DNA of 64,000 nt from contig JAETRD010000005.1 in the NCBI GenBank assembly GCA_021770345.1, forward strand, positions 173,971-237,970, in the 5' to 3' direction. Under the pieces are notes generated by a model. That model saw only the letters and a list, made by a program, of their open reading frames with translations. It did not search any database and was not told the DNA's origin. The position numbers were made by a program, and so were the translations under genes. This document shows, in pieces, positions 23,588 to 31,541 of the stretch (position 1 is the stretch's first letter; each line of letters opens with the position of its first letter). Origin of the DNA: Lachnospiraceae bacterium (GTDB taxonomy: Bacteria; Bacillota; Clostridia; Lachnospirales; Lachnospiraceae).

Positions 23588-25027
23588 CTACTGTAAAATC
23601 TGCAGTACCTGCTGCGGCAGATCATTTGCCTGGGTCAGCACGGAAATCGCCGCCTGATTGAGTACGTTCTGATGTGTATAATTCGTCATTTCCTCCGCCA
23701 TATCAACATCCGTCAGACGTGAAATCGCCCCTGTCATATTCTCCTCGAATGCATCAAGACTCTTTGTCGTGTATTCCAGACGATTCTGATATGCACCAAG
23801 GCTCGAGCGCACGTCGCTGACCTGCGCAATCGCCCTGTCAAAACTTGCGATCGCCCGATCCGCACCCGTCACGGTTGTCACATTTGTCTTGTCGATATAA
23901 AGCGTCTCCGTCGAGACCTCCGGAATACGCACTTCCATATTCTGATCCTTGTTCGCTCCGATATGAAGCGTCATGGTTCCCATCTCCGTAACCTCAAATT
24001 CAAAATCACCTGCATATGCGGATTCCGCGAGGAACGAGAGGCTGGCGCCGCCGATATCCGAAATCGTCACCCGGTTTCCTTCGGTCGACACCGTTGCCGA
24101 GCCGGTAAATCCCTGAAGATTGTTGTATTCCATATCGGTTCCTGTGGGAACGTCGATCAATCCCGTCGTCGCATTCTGAGTTCCGACCACCCATCTGTCA
24201 TTTTCCGTATCATGAACAAGGCCACCCACGCCAAGCGCCGCCGCAAGCGCCTGATCACTGAAGGCAATCTCAAGCACACTGCCCTTTCCGTACGCCGTTG
24301 CGGTAAAGGAAACCTCGCCCGTCGTATCGTCACGGACTGCAGTTGCCTCTCCGATCGCCGCCGCGTCTCTGATCTTTTCGTACGCCTCCGCGTATGTATC
24401 CGTCTCTTCGATGTTTACATCATAACCGTTAATGCTCATCGAGCCCGATACTCCCACCTGTGTGGTCATATCGTTAAAATCCGTGGCAGCCGTAATACCG
24501 CCGGCCTGCGTAGCGGCCGCCGTGATCGTAATGCCGTAAATTCCTGCCTCCAGTTGCCCGGATGCCTGTATTCTGGTTGCATGATCCGCATAAATCCTGG
24601 TGTCCAGCGAACCGTCCAGCAGTGTTTTTGTATTGTATTCGGTGTCTCTGGAAATACGGTCGATCTCCTCCTTTAACGAATCAATCTCGTCCTGAATAGC
24701 CTCCTTATCCGGCTGCGACATCGTCGCGCTGCTGGCCGCCTGCACGGAAAGTTCGCGCATACGCTGCAGGATGTTCGTCACCTCATTTAACGCACCGTCG
24801 GAAATCTCTATCACGGAAATACCGTCCGAAGCATTCGCGGATGCCTGATCCAATCCCTTGATCTGAGCCCTCATTTTATTGGAAATCGCCATGCCCGCCG
24901 GATTATCCTTTGAACTGTTGATTTTCAGTCCCGAAGAAAGACGCTCCATAGAAGTTTTTAAATTGCCTTCAATTCCAAGCAAATGCTTATTTGCGATTGA
25001 TGCTGATACATTGTAATTAATTTTCAT
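23588..25027 (-). CDS. fliC: flagellin
   Basis: A 479-residue filament protein. N-terminal D0/D1 domain (about residues 1-140): MKINYNVSASIANKHLLGIEG, RLSSGLKINSSKDNPAGMAI, RMRELSVQAASSATMS. C-terminal D0/D1 (last 85 residues): RSSLGAYQNRLEYT, MAEEMTNYTHQNVLNQAAISVL, ending in QVLQILQ. The central 250 residues are the variable exposed region, rich in Thr, Ala and Gly. The start at 25027 follows GGAGCGG; the frame is open 16 codons further without SD. A sigma-D-like promoter lies about 80 bases upstream. No other structural flagellar genes are present in the window apart from fliS. Confidence 0.96.
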   Translation of the reverse strand: MKINYNVSASIANKHLLGIEGNLKTSMERLSSGLKINSSKDNPAGMAISNKMRAQIKGLDQASANASDGISVIEISDGALNEVTNILQRMRELSVQAASSATMSQPDKEAIQDEIDSLKEEIDRISRDTEYNTKTLLDGSLDTRIYADHATRIQASGQLEAGIYGITITAAATQAGGITAATDFNDMTTQVGVSGSMSINGYDVNIEETDTYAEAYEKIRDAAAIGEATAVRDDTTGEVSFTATAYGKGSVLEIAFSDQALAAALGVGGLVHDTENDRWVVGTQNATTGLIDVPTGTDMEYNNLQGFTGSATVSTEGNRVTISDIGGASLSFLAESAYAGDFEFEVTEMGTMTLHIGANKDQNMEVRIPEVSTETLYIDKTNVTTVTGADRAIASFDRAIAQVSDVRSSLGAYQNRLEYTTKSLDAFEENMTGAISRLTDVDMAEEMTNYTHQNVLNQAAISVLTQANDLPQQVLQILQ

Positions 25028-25105
25028 ACTTGCCCGCTCCATTTCTTTGCTTAATCTGCATCCGTGCAGCCACAAACGACATCCGTTGTCTTTTCTCTGC
25101 CATAT

Positions 25106-25132
25106 ATATCGGATATGTTCCCGTTTCCCTAA
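25106..25132 (-). promoter_or_regulatory. sigma-D (sigma-28)-like promoter of flagellin
   Basis: On the minus strand TTAG (25132-25129), 15 bases, then TCCGATAT (25113-25106), compared with the sigma-28 pattern TAAA-N15-GCCGATAA. The -10 matches 6 of 8. The leader to the ATG would be about 70 bases. Confidence 0.55.
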
Positions 25133-25160
25133 AGTCCCCTTTTCGACTTCGTGAATTTAT

Positions 25161-25189
25161 TTGCAATCCGGCGCTTTTCGTATTATAAT
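25161..25189 (+). promoter_or_regulatory. sigma-A promoter of the DUF1858 gene
   Basis: TTGCAA (25161-25166) and TATAAT (25184-25189), 17 bases apart, about 48 bases above the ATG. Confidence 0.75.
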
Positions 25190-25236
25190 TAATCTGCGTT
25201 TTGCGCATGCTAAAATAAAAAAGGGAGGAATCATCA

Positions 25237-25446
25237 ATGACACAGGTCACAAAATCAACCATGATCGGAGAGTTACTTCAGATTGACCAGAATATCGCGC
25301 CAATTCTTTTAAATATCGGTATGCACTGCCTTGGATGCCCGTCTTCTCAGATGGAGACCATCGAGGAGGCCGCTATGGTACATGGGATTGAGCCGGACGC
25401 GCTGGTAAATCAGATTAACGAATTTCTTGCAAAAGATCTCGCTTAA
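25237..25446 (+). CDS. DUF1858 domain protein
   Basis: A 69-residue soluble protein with the DUF1858 fold also found at the N-terminus of ScdA/RIC iron-sulfur repair proteins: MIGELLQIDQNIAPILLNIGMHCLGCPSS, seen as two pieces, then METIEEAAMVHGIEP. The CLGCP motif is the conserved dicysteine that gives disulfide or metal chemistry. GGGAGG precedes the ATG at 25237. Monocistronic, with its own promoter and terminator. Probable role in redox or Fe-S handling; the partner is not visible nearby. Confidence 0.88.
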   Translation: MTQVTKSTMIGELLQIDQNIAPILLNIGMHCLGCPSSQMETIEEAAMVHGIEPDALVNQINEFLAKDLA

Positions 25447-25480
25447 TCGTATTTTATTCGGACGATGTTCCCTGTCCGAC

Positions 25481-25512
25481 AAAAATGGGAGACATAACTG
25501 TCTCCCATTTTT
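25481..25512. terminator. bidirectional terminator between DUF1858 gene and mecA
   Basis: A perfect 14-bp stem AAAAATGGGAGACA (25481-25494) and TGTCTCCCATTTTT (25499-25512), loop TAAC, T runs on both strands. The mecA stop codon begins inside its last bases. Confidence 0.92.
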
Positions 25513-26308
25513 ATATTTCGGCCAGAACCTGAAGCGCGCTTCCCACAAGAACGCTCTGATAATGTTCGCTCATAAAAGCTTCCACCGCCGGCGTGTAGAC
25601 GCGCTGCGTCGCGTGCTCCGAAAGAATATTGCACACTTTGTTGAAATCCTCCGGGGTCTGACTGCTCTTGTGCACCAGAAGGTAATACTTATGATCCTTC
25701 CTGTTCTTATACAGATCGTTCTCCCCCGTATAAAACCCATCCAGAATATTTGCCAGGTTTTCCACGTCCGACAGACTGCCGAAAACAAAAAGCTTTGTAA
25801 TGTCTACAAGTACACTTACCGGATTTTCCTTTTTCTGATTACCGTCCGCGGATCTCGTCTCCCCCGCGTCCGTGCCAAAGCTTTCGTTCTCCGCCGCCTT
25901 TTCCGCGGCCTTCCTGCGTTCCTCCTGAATTTTCTTAAACAATCCGAGAATATCATCCGCACCTTCCGCGGGTGTCATCGCATTCCCGGATGCCGCCTCC
26001 CCGTATATATCCTCTTCATCCGGCTCGGAAAACTTTGAAAATCGCGTATCAAGCTCCTCCGGATATTCAACCTTGGTAATAACCAGGATAATCGTGTCTG
26101 ACGACAACGGTATTGCCTCTATCATCAGCGGAATATCATCCGCCTCAAAACCAAATTCATACGCTGCCTGCTGCATCATGTCCCGGAACAAAAGCTTCGC
26201 TTTCTCTGTTCCGTATGCCAGTTCGGAGAGCTTAATCTGACGTTCTGCCAGATCTTCTCTCGTGAGCGTACAGCGAATCTGATTCTCACTAACTTTTTCA
26301 ATTTTCAT
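25511..26308 (-). CDS. mecA: adaptor protein MecA
   Basis: A 265-residue adaptor that brings substrates to ClpC/ClpP for degradation. The N-terminal substrate-binding domain reads MKIEKVSENQIRCTLTREDL and ELAYGTEKAKLLFRDMMQQA; an acidic linker (about residues 90-150, FSEPDEEDIYGEA) follows; the C-terminal Clp-binding domain has KLFVFGSLSDVENLANILDG and NDLYKNRKDHKYYLLVHKS. Length is somewhat above the Bacillus protein (218) because of the linker. It has a good promoter at 26353-26381. In Bacillus MecA controls competence and sporulation regulators; here the targets are unknown. Confidence 0.93.
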   Translation of the reverse strand: MKIEKVSENQIRCTLTREDLAERQIKLSELAYGTEKAKLLFRDMMQQAAYEFGFEADDIPLMIEAIPLSSDTIILVITKVEYPEELDTRFSKFSEPDEEDIYGEAASGNAMTPAEGADDILGLFKKIQEERRKAAEKAAENESFGTDAGETRSADGNQKKENPVSVLVDITKLFVFGSLSDVENLANILDGFYTGENDLYKNRKDHKYYLLVHKSSQTPEDFNKVCNILSEHATQRVYTPAVEAFMSEHYQSVLVGSALQVLAEI

Positions 26309-26352
26309 CTCATCACTTCCTTCATCCGGAAAACCTTGTAAACCGTATACTT

Positions 26353-26381
26353 ATTATAATCAAATGTATGATTGCTGTAAA
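26353..26381 (-). promoter_or_regulatory. sigma-A promoter of mecA
   Basis: Minus-strand TTTACA (26381-26376) and TATAAT (26358-26353), 17 bases apart, about 44 bases above the ATG. Confidence 0.75.
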
Positions 26382-26440
26382 GTATACCTTTTTATTAAAT
26401 CTTTGTAAAGAAATCCAACTCTTTCCATTATTTAAAAAAT

Positions 26441-26501
26441 TTGTGAAAGATGTACAAATTTTCTAAAAACTGTTGCAAAACTACAAGTCTCGTGTTATAC
26501 C
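26441..26501 (+). promoter_or_regulatory. two overlapping promoter candidates for the kinase cluster
   Basis: TTGTGA (26441-26446) with TAAAAA (26464-26469), and TTGCAA (26473-26478) with TATACC (26496-26501), each 17 bases apart. Both would start transcription at or after the TTG at 26473, which speaks against that codon as translation start. Confidence 0.45.
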
Positions 26502-26550
26502 ATATGCATGGGATGCGAATCTGCCTCAAAGGAAAGGAGCGGAATATCGC

Positions 26551-27897
26551 ATAAAAGATTTTATTCTGTTTGGCAAGTACCGCATTGTTTCGGTTCTCGG
26601 CTCCGGAAGTTCCGGTACCGTCTATCTTGCCGAGCATCTCAAACTGAAGGTTTACCGGGCCATCAAATGTATCCCCAAAAATATGGCCGGCAAATTTTCA
26701 TTCTCTTTTGAAGAAGGCTTTCCGACGGAAGCTTCTCTTCTGAAAAATCTGAATCATCCCGGAATCCCTCTCATTTATGATATCGACGAGGACAATGACT
26801 TTTTTTATATGACGGAAGAATTTATTCGGGGTGAATCATTGGACACATTTGTGCTCCATCAGGAAACCATTTCACAGGAACTGATTATTGAATTCGGCAT
26901 CCAGCTTTGTGACATTTTGGATTATCTGCATCACTGTGCTCCATACCCGATCCTGTATCAGGATTTAAAACCCGAGCACATTATATTATGTGGAAATCAG
27001 TTAAAATTAATCGATTTTGGCATTGCTACTTTTTTTACCGGTTCCGGCAAACATTTCCAAAAATTTGGAACAAAAGATTTTGCGGCTCCCGAGGCTCTTG
27101 CCGGTCTCCCGGTCACGGCCTCATCCGACCTCTTTGGCCTGGGCCGTATTCTGGCGTTTCTGGCGGACCATGCCGCACCGCAATGCACCCGTTCTCTTGC
27201 AGACATAATCGCCCGGGCGGCAGACGAACTCCCCGAACGGCGCTATCAAAGCGCTGCTCAGATGAAGGAAGCTCTGCTGCAGGTACAAAACAGCACCGGC
27301 AGAATTTCTTCGCATCCCATTTCGAACATTGCCGTAGTCGGAAGCAGGACGGGCGTCGGAAGTACCCATATTTCCGTTTCTCTTGTCTGTGCACTAAACA
27401 GACTTGGCCTGCCTGCCCTCTATCTGTCTGCCGACGGTTCCCGTATGCTTGAATCCTGTGCCGCCTTCAACCGTTCCTTTAAGGAACATGGTGGTATCTA
27501 CCGCTGTGGCGGCTTTCAGGGTGTTCCGGACTACGGATCCGGTGTGGAGGTTCCGCTTCCGCCCGGACGCTGCATTGTCCGGGACTGCGGAGTTTACAGC
27601 GCTGACGGCTGTCCGGCGCCGGCGGCTTTCGATTATATCTTCTTTGTTCTGAGCGGAAGCGACTGGGATATGGAACAGACCATTCTGTCCGGAAAATCGT
27701 TTCTGTCATTTCCGCAAACCGTATTTCTTATGAATTTCCAGAACAAAAAAGCCGCCAGACAGTGCGCCACACTTCTCGGCCGGAAGATCTTTTGCTTTCC
27801 GGTCGACTGCGACCCTTACCGCGTCACAGCCGAAAAAGAACGGCTTGTCCGAACAATACTGAAAAAGAAAGGAGGTCCTGCACATATTTGGACTTGA
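26551..27897 (+). CDS. Ser/Thr protein kinase fused to TadZ-like domain
   Basis: An Hanks-type kinase (about residues 1-245) and a MinD/TadZ-like domain (about 255-448). Kinase motifs: LGSGSSGTVYLAEH, the lysine in YRAIKCIP, catalytic loop YQDLKPEHIIL (usual HRDLKPxN; here Tyr-Gln precede Asp and His replaces Asn), LIDFGIA and an APE-type segment FAAPEALAG. No membrane segment or PASTA domain follows. The C-terminal domain opens with IAVVGSRTGVGSTHISVS, a P-loop lacking the lysine. Start is uncertain: the only canonical codon in frame is TTG at 26473, without SD and overlapping promoter boxes; AAAGGAG at 26533-26539 points to the ATA at 26551, giving KDFILFGKYRIVSVLG, a normal kinase N-terminus. 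Downstream gene overlaps by 14 bases. Confidence 0.8.
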   Translation: MKDFILFGKYRIVSVLGSGSSGTVYLAEHLKLKVYRAIKCIPKNMAGKFSFSFEEGFPTEASLLKNLNHPGIPLIYDIDEDNDFFYMTEEFIRGESLDTFVLHQETISQELIIEFGIQLCDILDYLHHCAPYPILYQDLKPEHIILCGNQLKLIDFGIATFFTGSGKHFQKFGTKDFAAPEALAGLPVTASSDLFGLGRILAFLADHAAPQCTRSLADIIARAADELPERRYQSAAQMKEALLQVQNSTGRISSHPISNIAVVGSRTGVGSTHISVSLVCALNRLGLPALYLSADGSRMLESCAAFNRSFKEHGGIYRCGGFQGVPDYGSGVEVPLPPGRCIVRDCGVYSADGCPAPAAFDYIFFVLSGSDWDMEQTILSGKSFLSFPQTVFLMNFQNKKAARQCATLLGRKIFCFPVDCDPYRVTAEKERLVRTILKKKGGPAHIWT

Positions 27898-28537
27898 TCG
27901 AAACGGAACAAAGACACACACTACCATCGGAATTGTCGGATGCAGTCCCGGTATCGGTGTCACACATCTGGCCATCAGTCTGTGTAATTTTTGTGCATCC
28001 AAACAAAAGCTGCGCTGTGCGCTTTTAGAGCTGCACGGACGGGACGAGCTTTCTGCGCTCTGTTCCGGCCCCGGCTTCGACGAACGGCAGGCAGCAGACG
28101 GGGAACGCCCCCGTTTTACGCTTCACGGAGTCGATTACTATCCCCGGGTTCGAAGCGGTGAGATTCCCTCGCTGCTCAACCGCGGATACGACTGCCTGAT
28201 ACTCGACATGGGCGCGCTCGACGAAGCGGATATGTCTGAATTTCTGCGCTGCGACCGAAAACTGGTCTGCGGCAGTCTCGCCCCGTGGAAGCTTCGGAAT
28301 TATGAAGCGTTTTTTGAACAATATGACCATCAACTAAACCTTGGGGAAGGATTTTGCTATCTTGTGCAAACGGGGAGTAAGGAAACGCTGTCATTTTTTT
28401 CGAGAGAGCATCACATTCGGATGCAGAGCGTTCCGTTCATCAATAATCCATTCCGCATTGACAAAGATTTATTTCTGTTTTTTTCTGCACTGCTGTCCGC
28501 CGGGGATCGGACACGCAATATATCACGAATTCTGTAA
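27884..28537 (+). CDS. TadZ/MinD-like protein with degenerate P-loop, apparent AUA start
   Basis: A frame of 217 codons clearly coding: FGLDRNGTKTHTTIGIVG, then CSPGIGVTHLAISLCNF at the P-loop position, LLELHGRDELSAL (like the second strand of MinD proteins), DCLILDMGALDEADM and a C-terminal part with FINNPFRIDKDLFLF. It resembles the C-terminal domain of the upstream kinase and TadZ of the pilus operon. No ATG, GTG or TTG exists in frame between the stop at 27860 and the internal ATG at 28208, which would cut away the P-loop strand. AAAGGAGG at 27868-27875 lies 8 bases before ATA at 27884, the best start; CTG at 27878 is too close to the SD. Alternatives are a frameshift from the kinase or a sequencing error. 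Confidence 0.72.
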   Translation: MFGLDRNGTKTHTTIGIVGCSPGIGVTHLAISLCNFCASKQKLRCALLELHGRDELSALCSGPGFDERQAADGERPRFTLHGVDYYPRVRSGEIPSLLNRGYDCLILDMGALDEADMSEFLRCDRKLVCGSLAPWKLRNYEAFFEQYDHQLNLGEGFCYLVQTGSKETLSFFSREHHIRMQSVPFINNPFRIDKDLFLFFSALLSAGDRTRNISRIL

Positions 28538-28582
28538 CCAGCGAATTTTCTTCTGGTCTCATCTATTATGGGGGATATCACA

Positions 28583-28792
28583 TTGAATCACGAACATATG
28601 AGAAAGCTATACTTAGAGCTCGCTTCTTTTGAGAACCGGGGCGTTACAATCTGGCTGGAGGGATACCCCAGCGATTCGGAAAGCGTTGCCGGCGAATTGT
28701 CCCTCAACGAGGATGGCTCGTATATGCGGGACTACATTTTTGACGAGGGGGTGTTAAAAGAAGTACATTTTGATAAAGTAAGGAAAAACTGA
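28583..28792 (+). CDS. small protein of the kinase cluster, unknown
   Basis: A 69-residue soluble acidic protein: LNHEHMRKLYLELASFENRGVTIWL then EGYPSDSESVAGELSLNEDG and a C-terminus with YIFDEGVLKEVHFDKV. No family recognised. TTG at 28583 has GGGGGATA about 6 bases upstream; an ATG at 28568 lies inside that purine run and has no SD of its own. It follows the TadZ-like gene by 45 bases and is probably its operon partner. The Ser/Thr content is ordinary, so I cannot say whether it is a kinase substrate. Confidence 0.65.
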   Translation: MNHEHMRKLYLELASFENRGVTIWLEGYPSDSESVAGELSLNEDGSYMRDYIFDEGVLKEVHFDKVRKN

Positions 28793-28883
28793 TTTTTTGT
28801 AACCGGATGAGCAGAACGACCGAGACCCTCAATGCCCGGTCAGCTGCATTTGCAGTCGATACTGCATGTTTGATAAAAGATTC

Positions 28884-28910
28884 GGGCGGCCGCCCGAACA
28901 GCGGCCGCCC
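28884..28910. terminator. very G+C-rich hairpin after the kinase cluster
   Basis: GGGCGGCCGC (28884-28893) and GCGGCCGCCC (28901-28910) around a 7-base loop. Each arm holds a GCGGCCGC octamer. There is no T tract on the plus strand, so it may stabilise the 3' end rather than terminate. Confidence 0.45.
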
Positions 28911-29014
28911 ACAAAACGGGCCAATTCCTTAAGAAACGATTAATATCTAGGAATTTCGTCTTCTGTATGCTACAATATGCAGGTAAAGTTTTGACATAAG
29001 AAAGGATCTTTTCC

Positions 29015-30769
29015 ATGAAAAATAAAAAAATTGTTCCGGTTCTCGCAGCTATCATCTTAATCATTGTTGTCATTCTCTTCCTGCTGCTCGGAAAGCTGAT
29101 CGAAAAATATACGCCTTCCAAGGAGCGTCAGGAACTGACCGATTACTATTCCATGACTTCCGAGGATGAGGTTGCCATTATATTTAATAATGAAATCTCC
29201 GACATTCACGGAAAAATGATCGACGGCAATGTCTATCTGGATTTTGATTCCGTGCATGACAGAATCAACCGTCGTTTTTATTGGGACTCCAACGAAAATA
29301 AACTTTTGTATACCACCGCCGACAATCTCGTCTGCGCCGACGCGGAGAACACTTCCTATAATGTAGGAAAGGATTCTCTCTCTCTGGACCATGCGATCGT
29401 AAAAGCGGGCGCGGACACGGCTTATGTTGCCATTGATTTTGTGAAACTGTATTCCGACTTTTCTTACGAGGTTTTTGATTCGCCGAATCGTGTCGTTATC
29501 ACAAATTCCTGGGGCGAATACAATATCGCTTCCGCTAAGAAGTCCACCGAGCTTCGGTATCAGGGCGGTATCAAAAGTCCTATCCTTGCGGATATCGAAA
29601 AAGGTACCGAACTTATTCTTCTGGAGCCGGACGAGACCTGGACAAAGGTCTCCACGACAGACGGAATCATCGGCTATGTAAAATCAAAAACCCTCGGCAG
29701 TCCCTCTACGGCAGTCCGCACCAGCGACTACACCGAGGAAGAATTTACACATATTACCAAAGACCGCACCATCAGCCTCGGCTGGCATCAGGTTACCAAC
29801 CCTTCGGCAAACGGAAATATCAGCACGCTTCTGTCTGCCTCCAAGGGCGTCAACGTTATCTCTCCCACCTGGTTCTACCTGACAGATACCTCCGGCAATA
29901 TCGGCTCTCTCGCCAGTTCGGACTATGTCGACTACTGTCATCAGAACGGCGTGGAGGTCTGGGCGCTGGTGAGCAATTTCGGTGCGAAAGACCAGGGGCT
30001 TGAAAACCCGGACCTGTCACAGATACTGACCTATACCTCCCGGCGGGAAAATCTGATCAACAATCTGATCTCGATGGCAATCCGCTATAATCTGGACGGA
30101 ATCAATGTCGATTTTGAGTCGGTTGACCCTTCCGTGGGAGATGCATACATTCAGTTTATACGCGAATTATCCTTAAAATGTGCCAATAACGGTGTCGTAT
30201 TATCGGTGGACAATTACGCGCCGTCTGCATACACTGCCTTTTACAACCGCGCGGAACAGGCTCTCTTTGCTGACTATGTGATTGTGATGGCCTACGATGA
30301 ACACTACGCCGGCTGCGACGAGGCAGGTTCGGTTGCCTCCATCGGCTTTGTCCGCGACGCGGTAACCGACACACTCGCGGAAGTCCCTGCCGACCAGCTG
30401 ATTATGGGGATGCCTTTCTACACCCGCGTCTGGAGTGAGACGCCGACGGATGAAGGCGGCACAGATACTGAGATACCGGCGGACAGCTATCAGAATTTCA
30501 CGCTCGGCAGCTACTCCGCAAGCATGCGGGAGGCTCAGAGTCTGATTGACGCCAACGGCGCCATCCCTGTCTGGTCAGAAGAAACCGGACAGTATTACGT
30601 CGAATATATAAATTCGGGTGTCACCTACAAGATATGGATTGAAGATGCCGCCTCCCTCGAGGAAAAGCTGAAAGTATTGCAGGCAAACAATCTGGCCGGC
30701 GGCGCTTTCTGGAAGATGGGTCTGGAAAACAGTACCGTCTGGGACACTGTTATAAAGTATATTAATTAA
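29015..30769 (+). CDS. membrane-anchored GH18 glycosidase with SH3 domain
   Basis: A 584-residue protein. N-terminal signal anchor (about residues 6-30, VPVLAAIILIIVVILFLLLG), a copper-amine-oxidase-like N-terminal fold (about 45-170), an SH3 domain (about 190-228, IEKGTELILLEPDETWTKVST) and a GH18 barrel (about 245-575). The catalytic motif DGINVDFES gives the DxxDxDxE signature with Glu as acid; MAYDEHYAG and MGMPFYTRVW are conserved barrel strands. GH18 proteins of this form (like YaaH/SleL) cut peptidoglycan sugar bonds, often in spores. AAAGGA precedes the ATG. A clean terminator follows and cwlD starts at its end. Confidence 0.9.
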   Translation: MKNKKIVPVLAAIILIIVVILFLLLGKLIEKYTPSKERQELTDYYSMTSEDEVAIIFNNEISDIHGKMIDGNVYLDFDSVHDRINRRFYWDSNENKLLYTTADNLVCADAENTSYNVGKDSLSLDHAIVKAGADTAYVAIDFVKLYSDFSYEVFDSPNRVVITNSWGEYNIASAKKSTELRYQGGIKSPILADIEKGTELILLEPDETWTKVSTTDGIIGYVKSKTLGSPSTAVRTSDYTEEEFTHITKDRTISLGWHQVTNPSANGNISTLLSASKGVNVISPTWFYLTDTSGNIGSLASSDYVDYCHQNGVEVWALVSNFGAKDQGLENPDLSQILTYTSRRENLINNLISMAIRYNLDGINVDFESVDPSVGDAYIQFIRELSLKCANNGVVLSVDNYAPSAYTAFYNRAEQALFADYVIVMAYDEHYAGCDEAGSVASIGFVRDAVTDTLAEVPADQLIMGMPFYTRVWSETPTDEGGTDTEIPADSYQNFTLGSYSASMREAQSLIDANGAIPVWSEETGQYYVEYINSGVTYKIWIEDAASLEEKLKVLQANNLAGGAFWKMGLENSTVWDTVIKYIN

Positions 30770-30777
30770 ACATATTT

Positions 30778-30824
30778 CCCGGAATTTCGGAATATCTTTT
30801 GATAAACGAAATTCCGGGTTTTTT
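30778..30824 (+). terminator. terminator directly joined to the cwlD start codon
   Basis: CCCGGAATTTCG (30778-30789) and CGAAATTCCGGG (30807-30818), 17-base loop, then TTTTTT (30819-30824). The ATG of the next gene begins at 30825. Confidence 0.88.
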
Positions 30825-31541
30825 ATGAAGAAAAGAATTGAACTGCTTATGGCAATCTGTCTCGTCATCTCCGCCTTTGTACTTGCAAAACAGGGCGCCG
30901 TCCTCGTACAAAGCGACCAGGCCAATGATAAACCTGAAAAGAGCGGCGCCCGCGGAAAGACCTGTATCGTCATCGACGCCGGTCACGGGGGAAACGATCC
31001 CGGTAAAGTCGGTATCAATAACGCGCTCGAAAAAGACATCAACCTTACTCTCGCCTTGAAGTTAAGAGATTCCCTTGCGGACCAGGGGCTTGAAATCATT
31101 CTCACCAGAGACTCGGATGCGGGGCTGCAGAGCGCCGACGCTGCAAACCAAAAGGCTTCCGATATGCAAAACCGGTGCAAAATCATTACCGATGCAAACC
31201 CGGCATTTACCGTGAGTCTTCACCAGAACAGTTACACAACCTCCGATGTCAAAGGCGCCCAGGTCTTTTATTACAGTCAGTCCACCGAGGGACAGAAGCT
31301 CGCCGCCTGTATTCAGGACAGTCTGATTCAAAATGTGGACCCCAAAAATAAGCGGGCAGCCAAAGCGAATGACAGCTATTATCTACTTAAGAAAACACCC
31401 ACACCTACGGTAATCGTAGAGTGTGGGTTTCTGAGTAATCCGACCGAAGCAGATCTGCTGCTCACGGAAGACTATCAGGATTCTCTTGTAGATGCCATTT
31501 CGATTGGAATCCTGGCTTATTTAGAAGACAGCGCTTCCTAA
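30825..31541 (+). CDS. cwlD: N-acetylmuramoyl-L-alanine amidase, CwlD type
   Basis: A 238-residue exported zinc amidase. A signal anchor (about residues 7-26) is followed by an Amidase_3 domain: CIVIDAGHGGNDPGKVGINN (first zinc His), the second zinc site Glu in NALEKDINLTLAL, SLHQNSYTTSDVKGAQVFYY (third His) and the catalytic Glu in PTVIVECGFLSNPTEADLL. CwlD removes stem peptides during spore cortex synthesis so that muramic lactam can form; that role is inferred from size and similarity. The start ATG at 30825 has no SD: the terminator's T tract abuts it. An in-frame ATG at 30849 would remove part of the signal sequence. The 3' end overlaps the DUF6240 gene by 4 bases. Confidence 0.88.
   Translation: MKKRIELLMAICLVISAFVLAKQGAVLVQSDQANDKPEKSGARGKTCIVIDAGHGGNDPGKVGINNALEKDINLTLALKLRDSLADQGLEIILTRDSDAGLQSADAANQKASDMQNRCKIITDANPAFTVSLHQNSYTTSDVKGAQVFYYSQSTEGQKLAACIQDSLIQNVDPKNKRAAKANDSYYLLKKTPTPTVIVECGFLSNPTEADLLLTEDYQDSLVDAISIGILAYLEDSAS

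Noticed and set aside
26473-26550. TTG at 26473 as kinase start
   Set aside because: No SD, overlaps both promoter candidates, and adds residues not typical of kinase N-termini.
27860-27900. Programmed frameshift joining the kinase to the TadZ-like gene
   Set aside because: Needs a +1 shift; the A-rich run CTGAAAAAGAAAGG suits -1 slippage, and ACT TGA is not a known +1 site. A separate start is simpler, but a shift is not fully excluded.
28884-28910. Hairpin with two GCGGCCGC sites as a vector or cloning scar
   Set aside because: It is a natural-looking G+C-rich stem without vector sequence around it.
28793-29014. Riboswitch upstream of the GH18 gene
   Set aside because: Small stems are present but none of the conserved cyclic-dinucleotide riboswitch cores was recognised.
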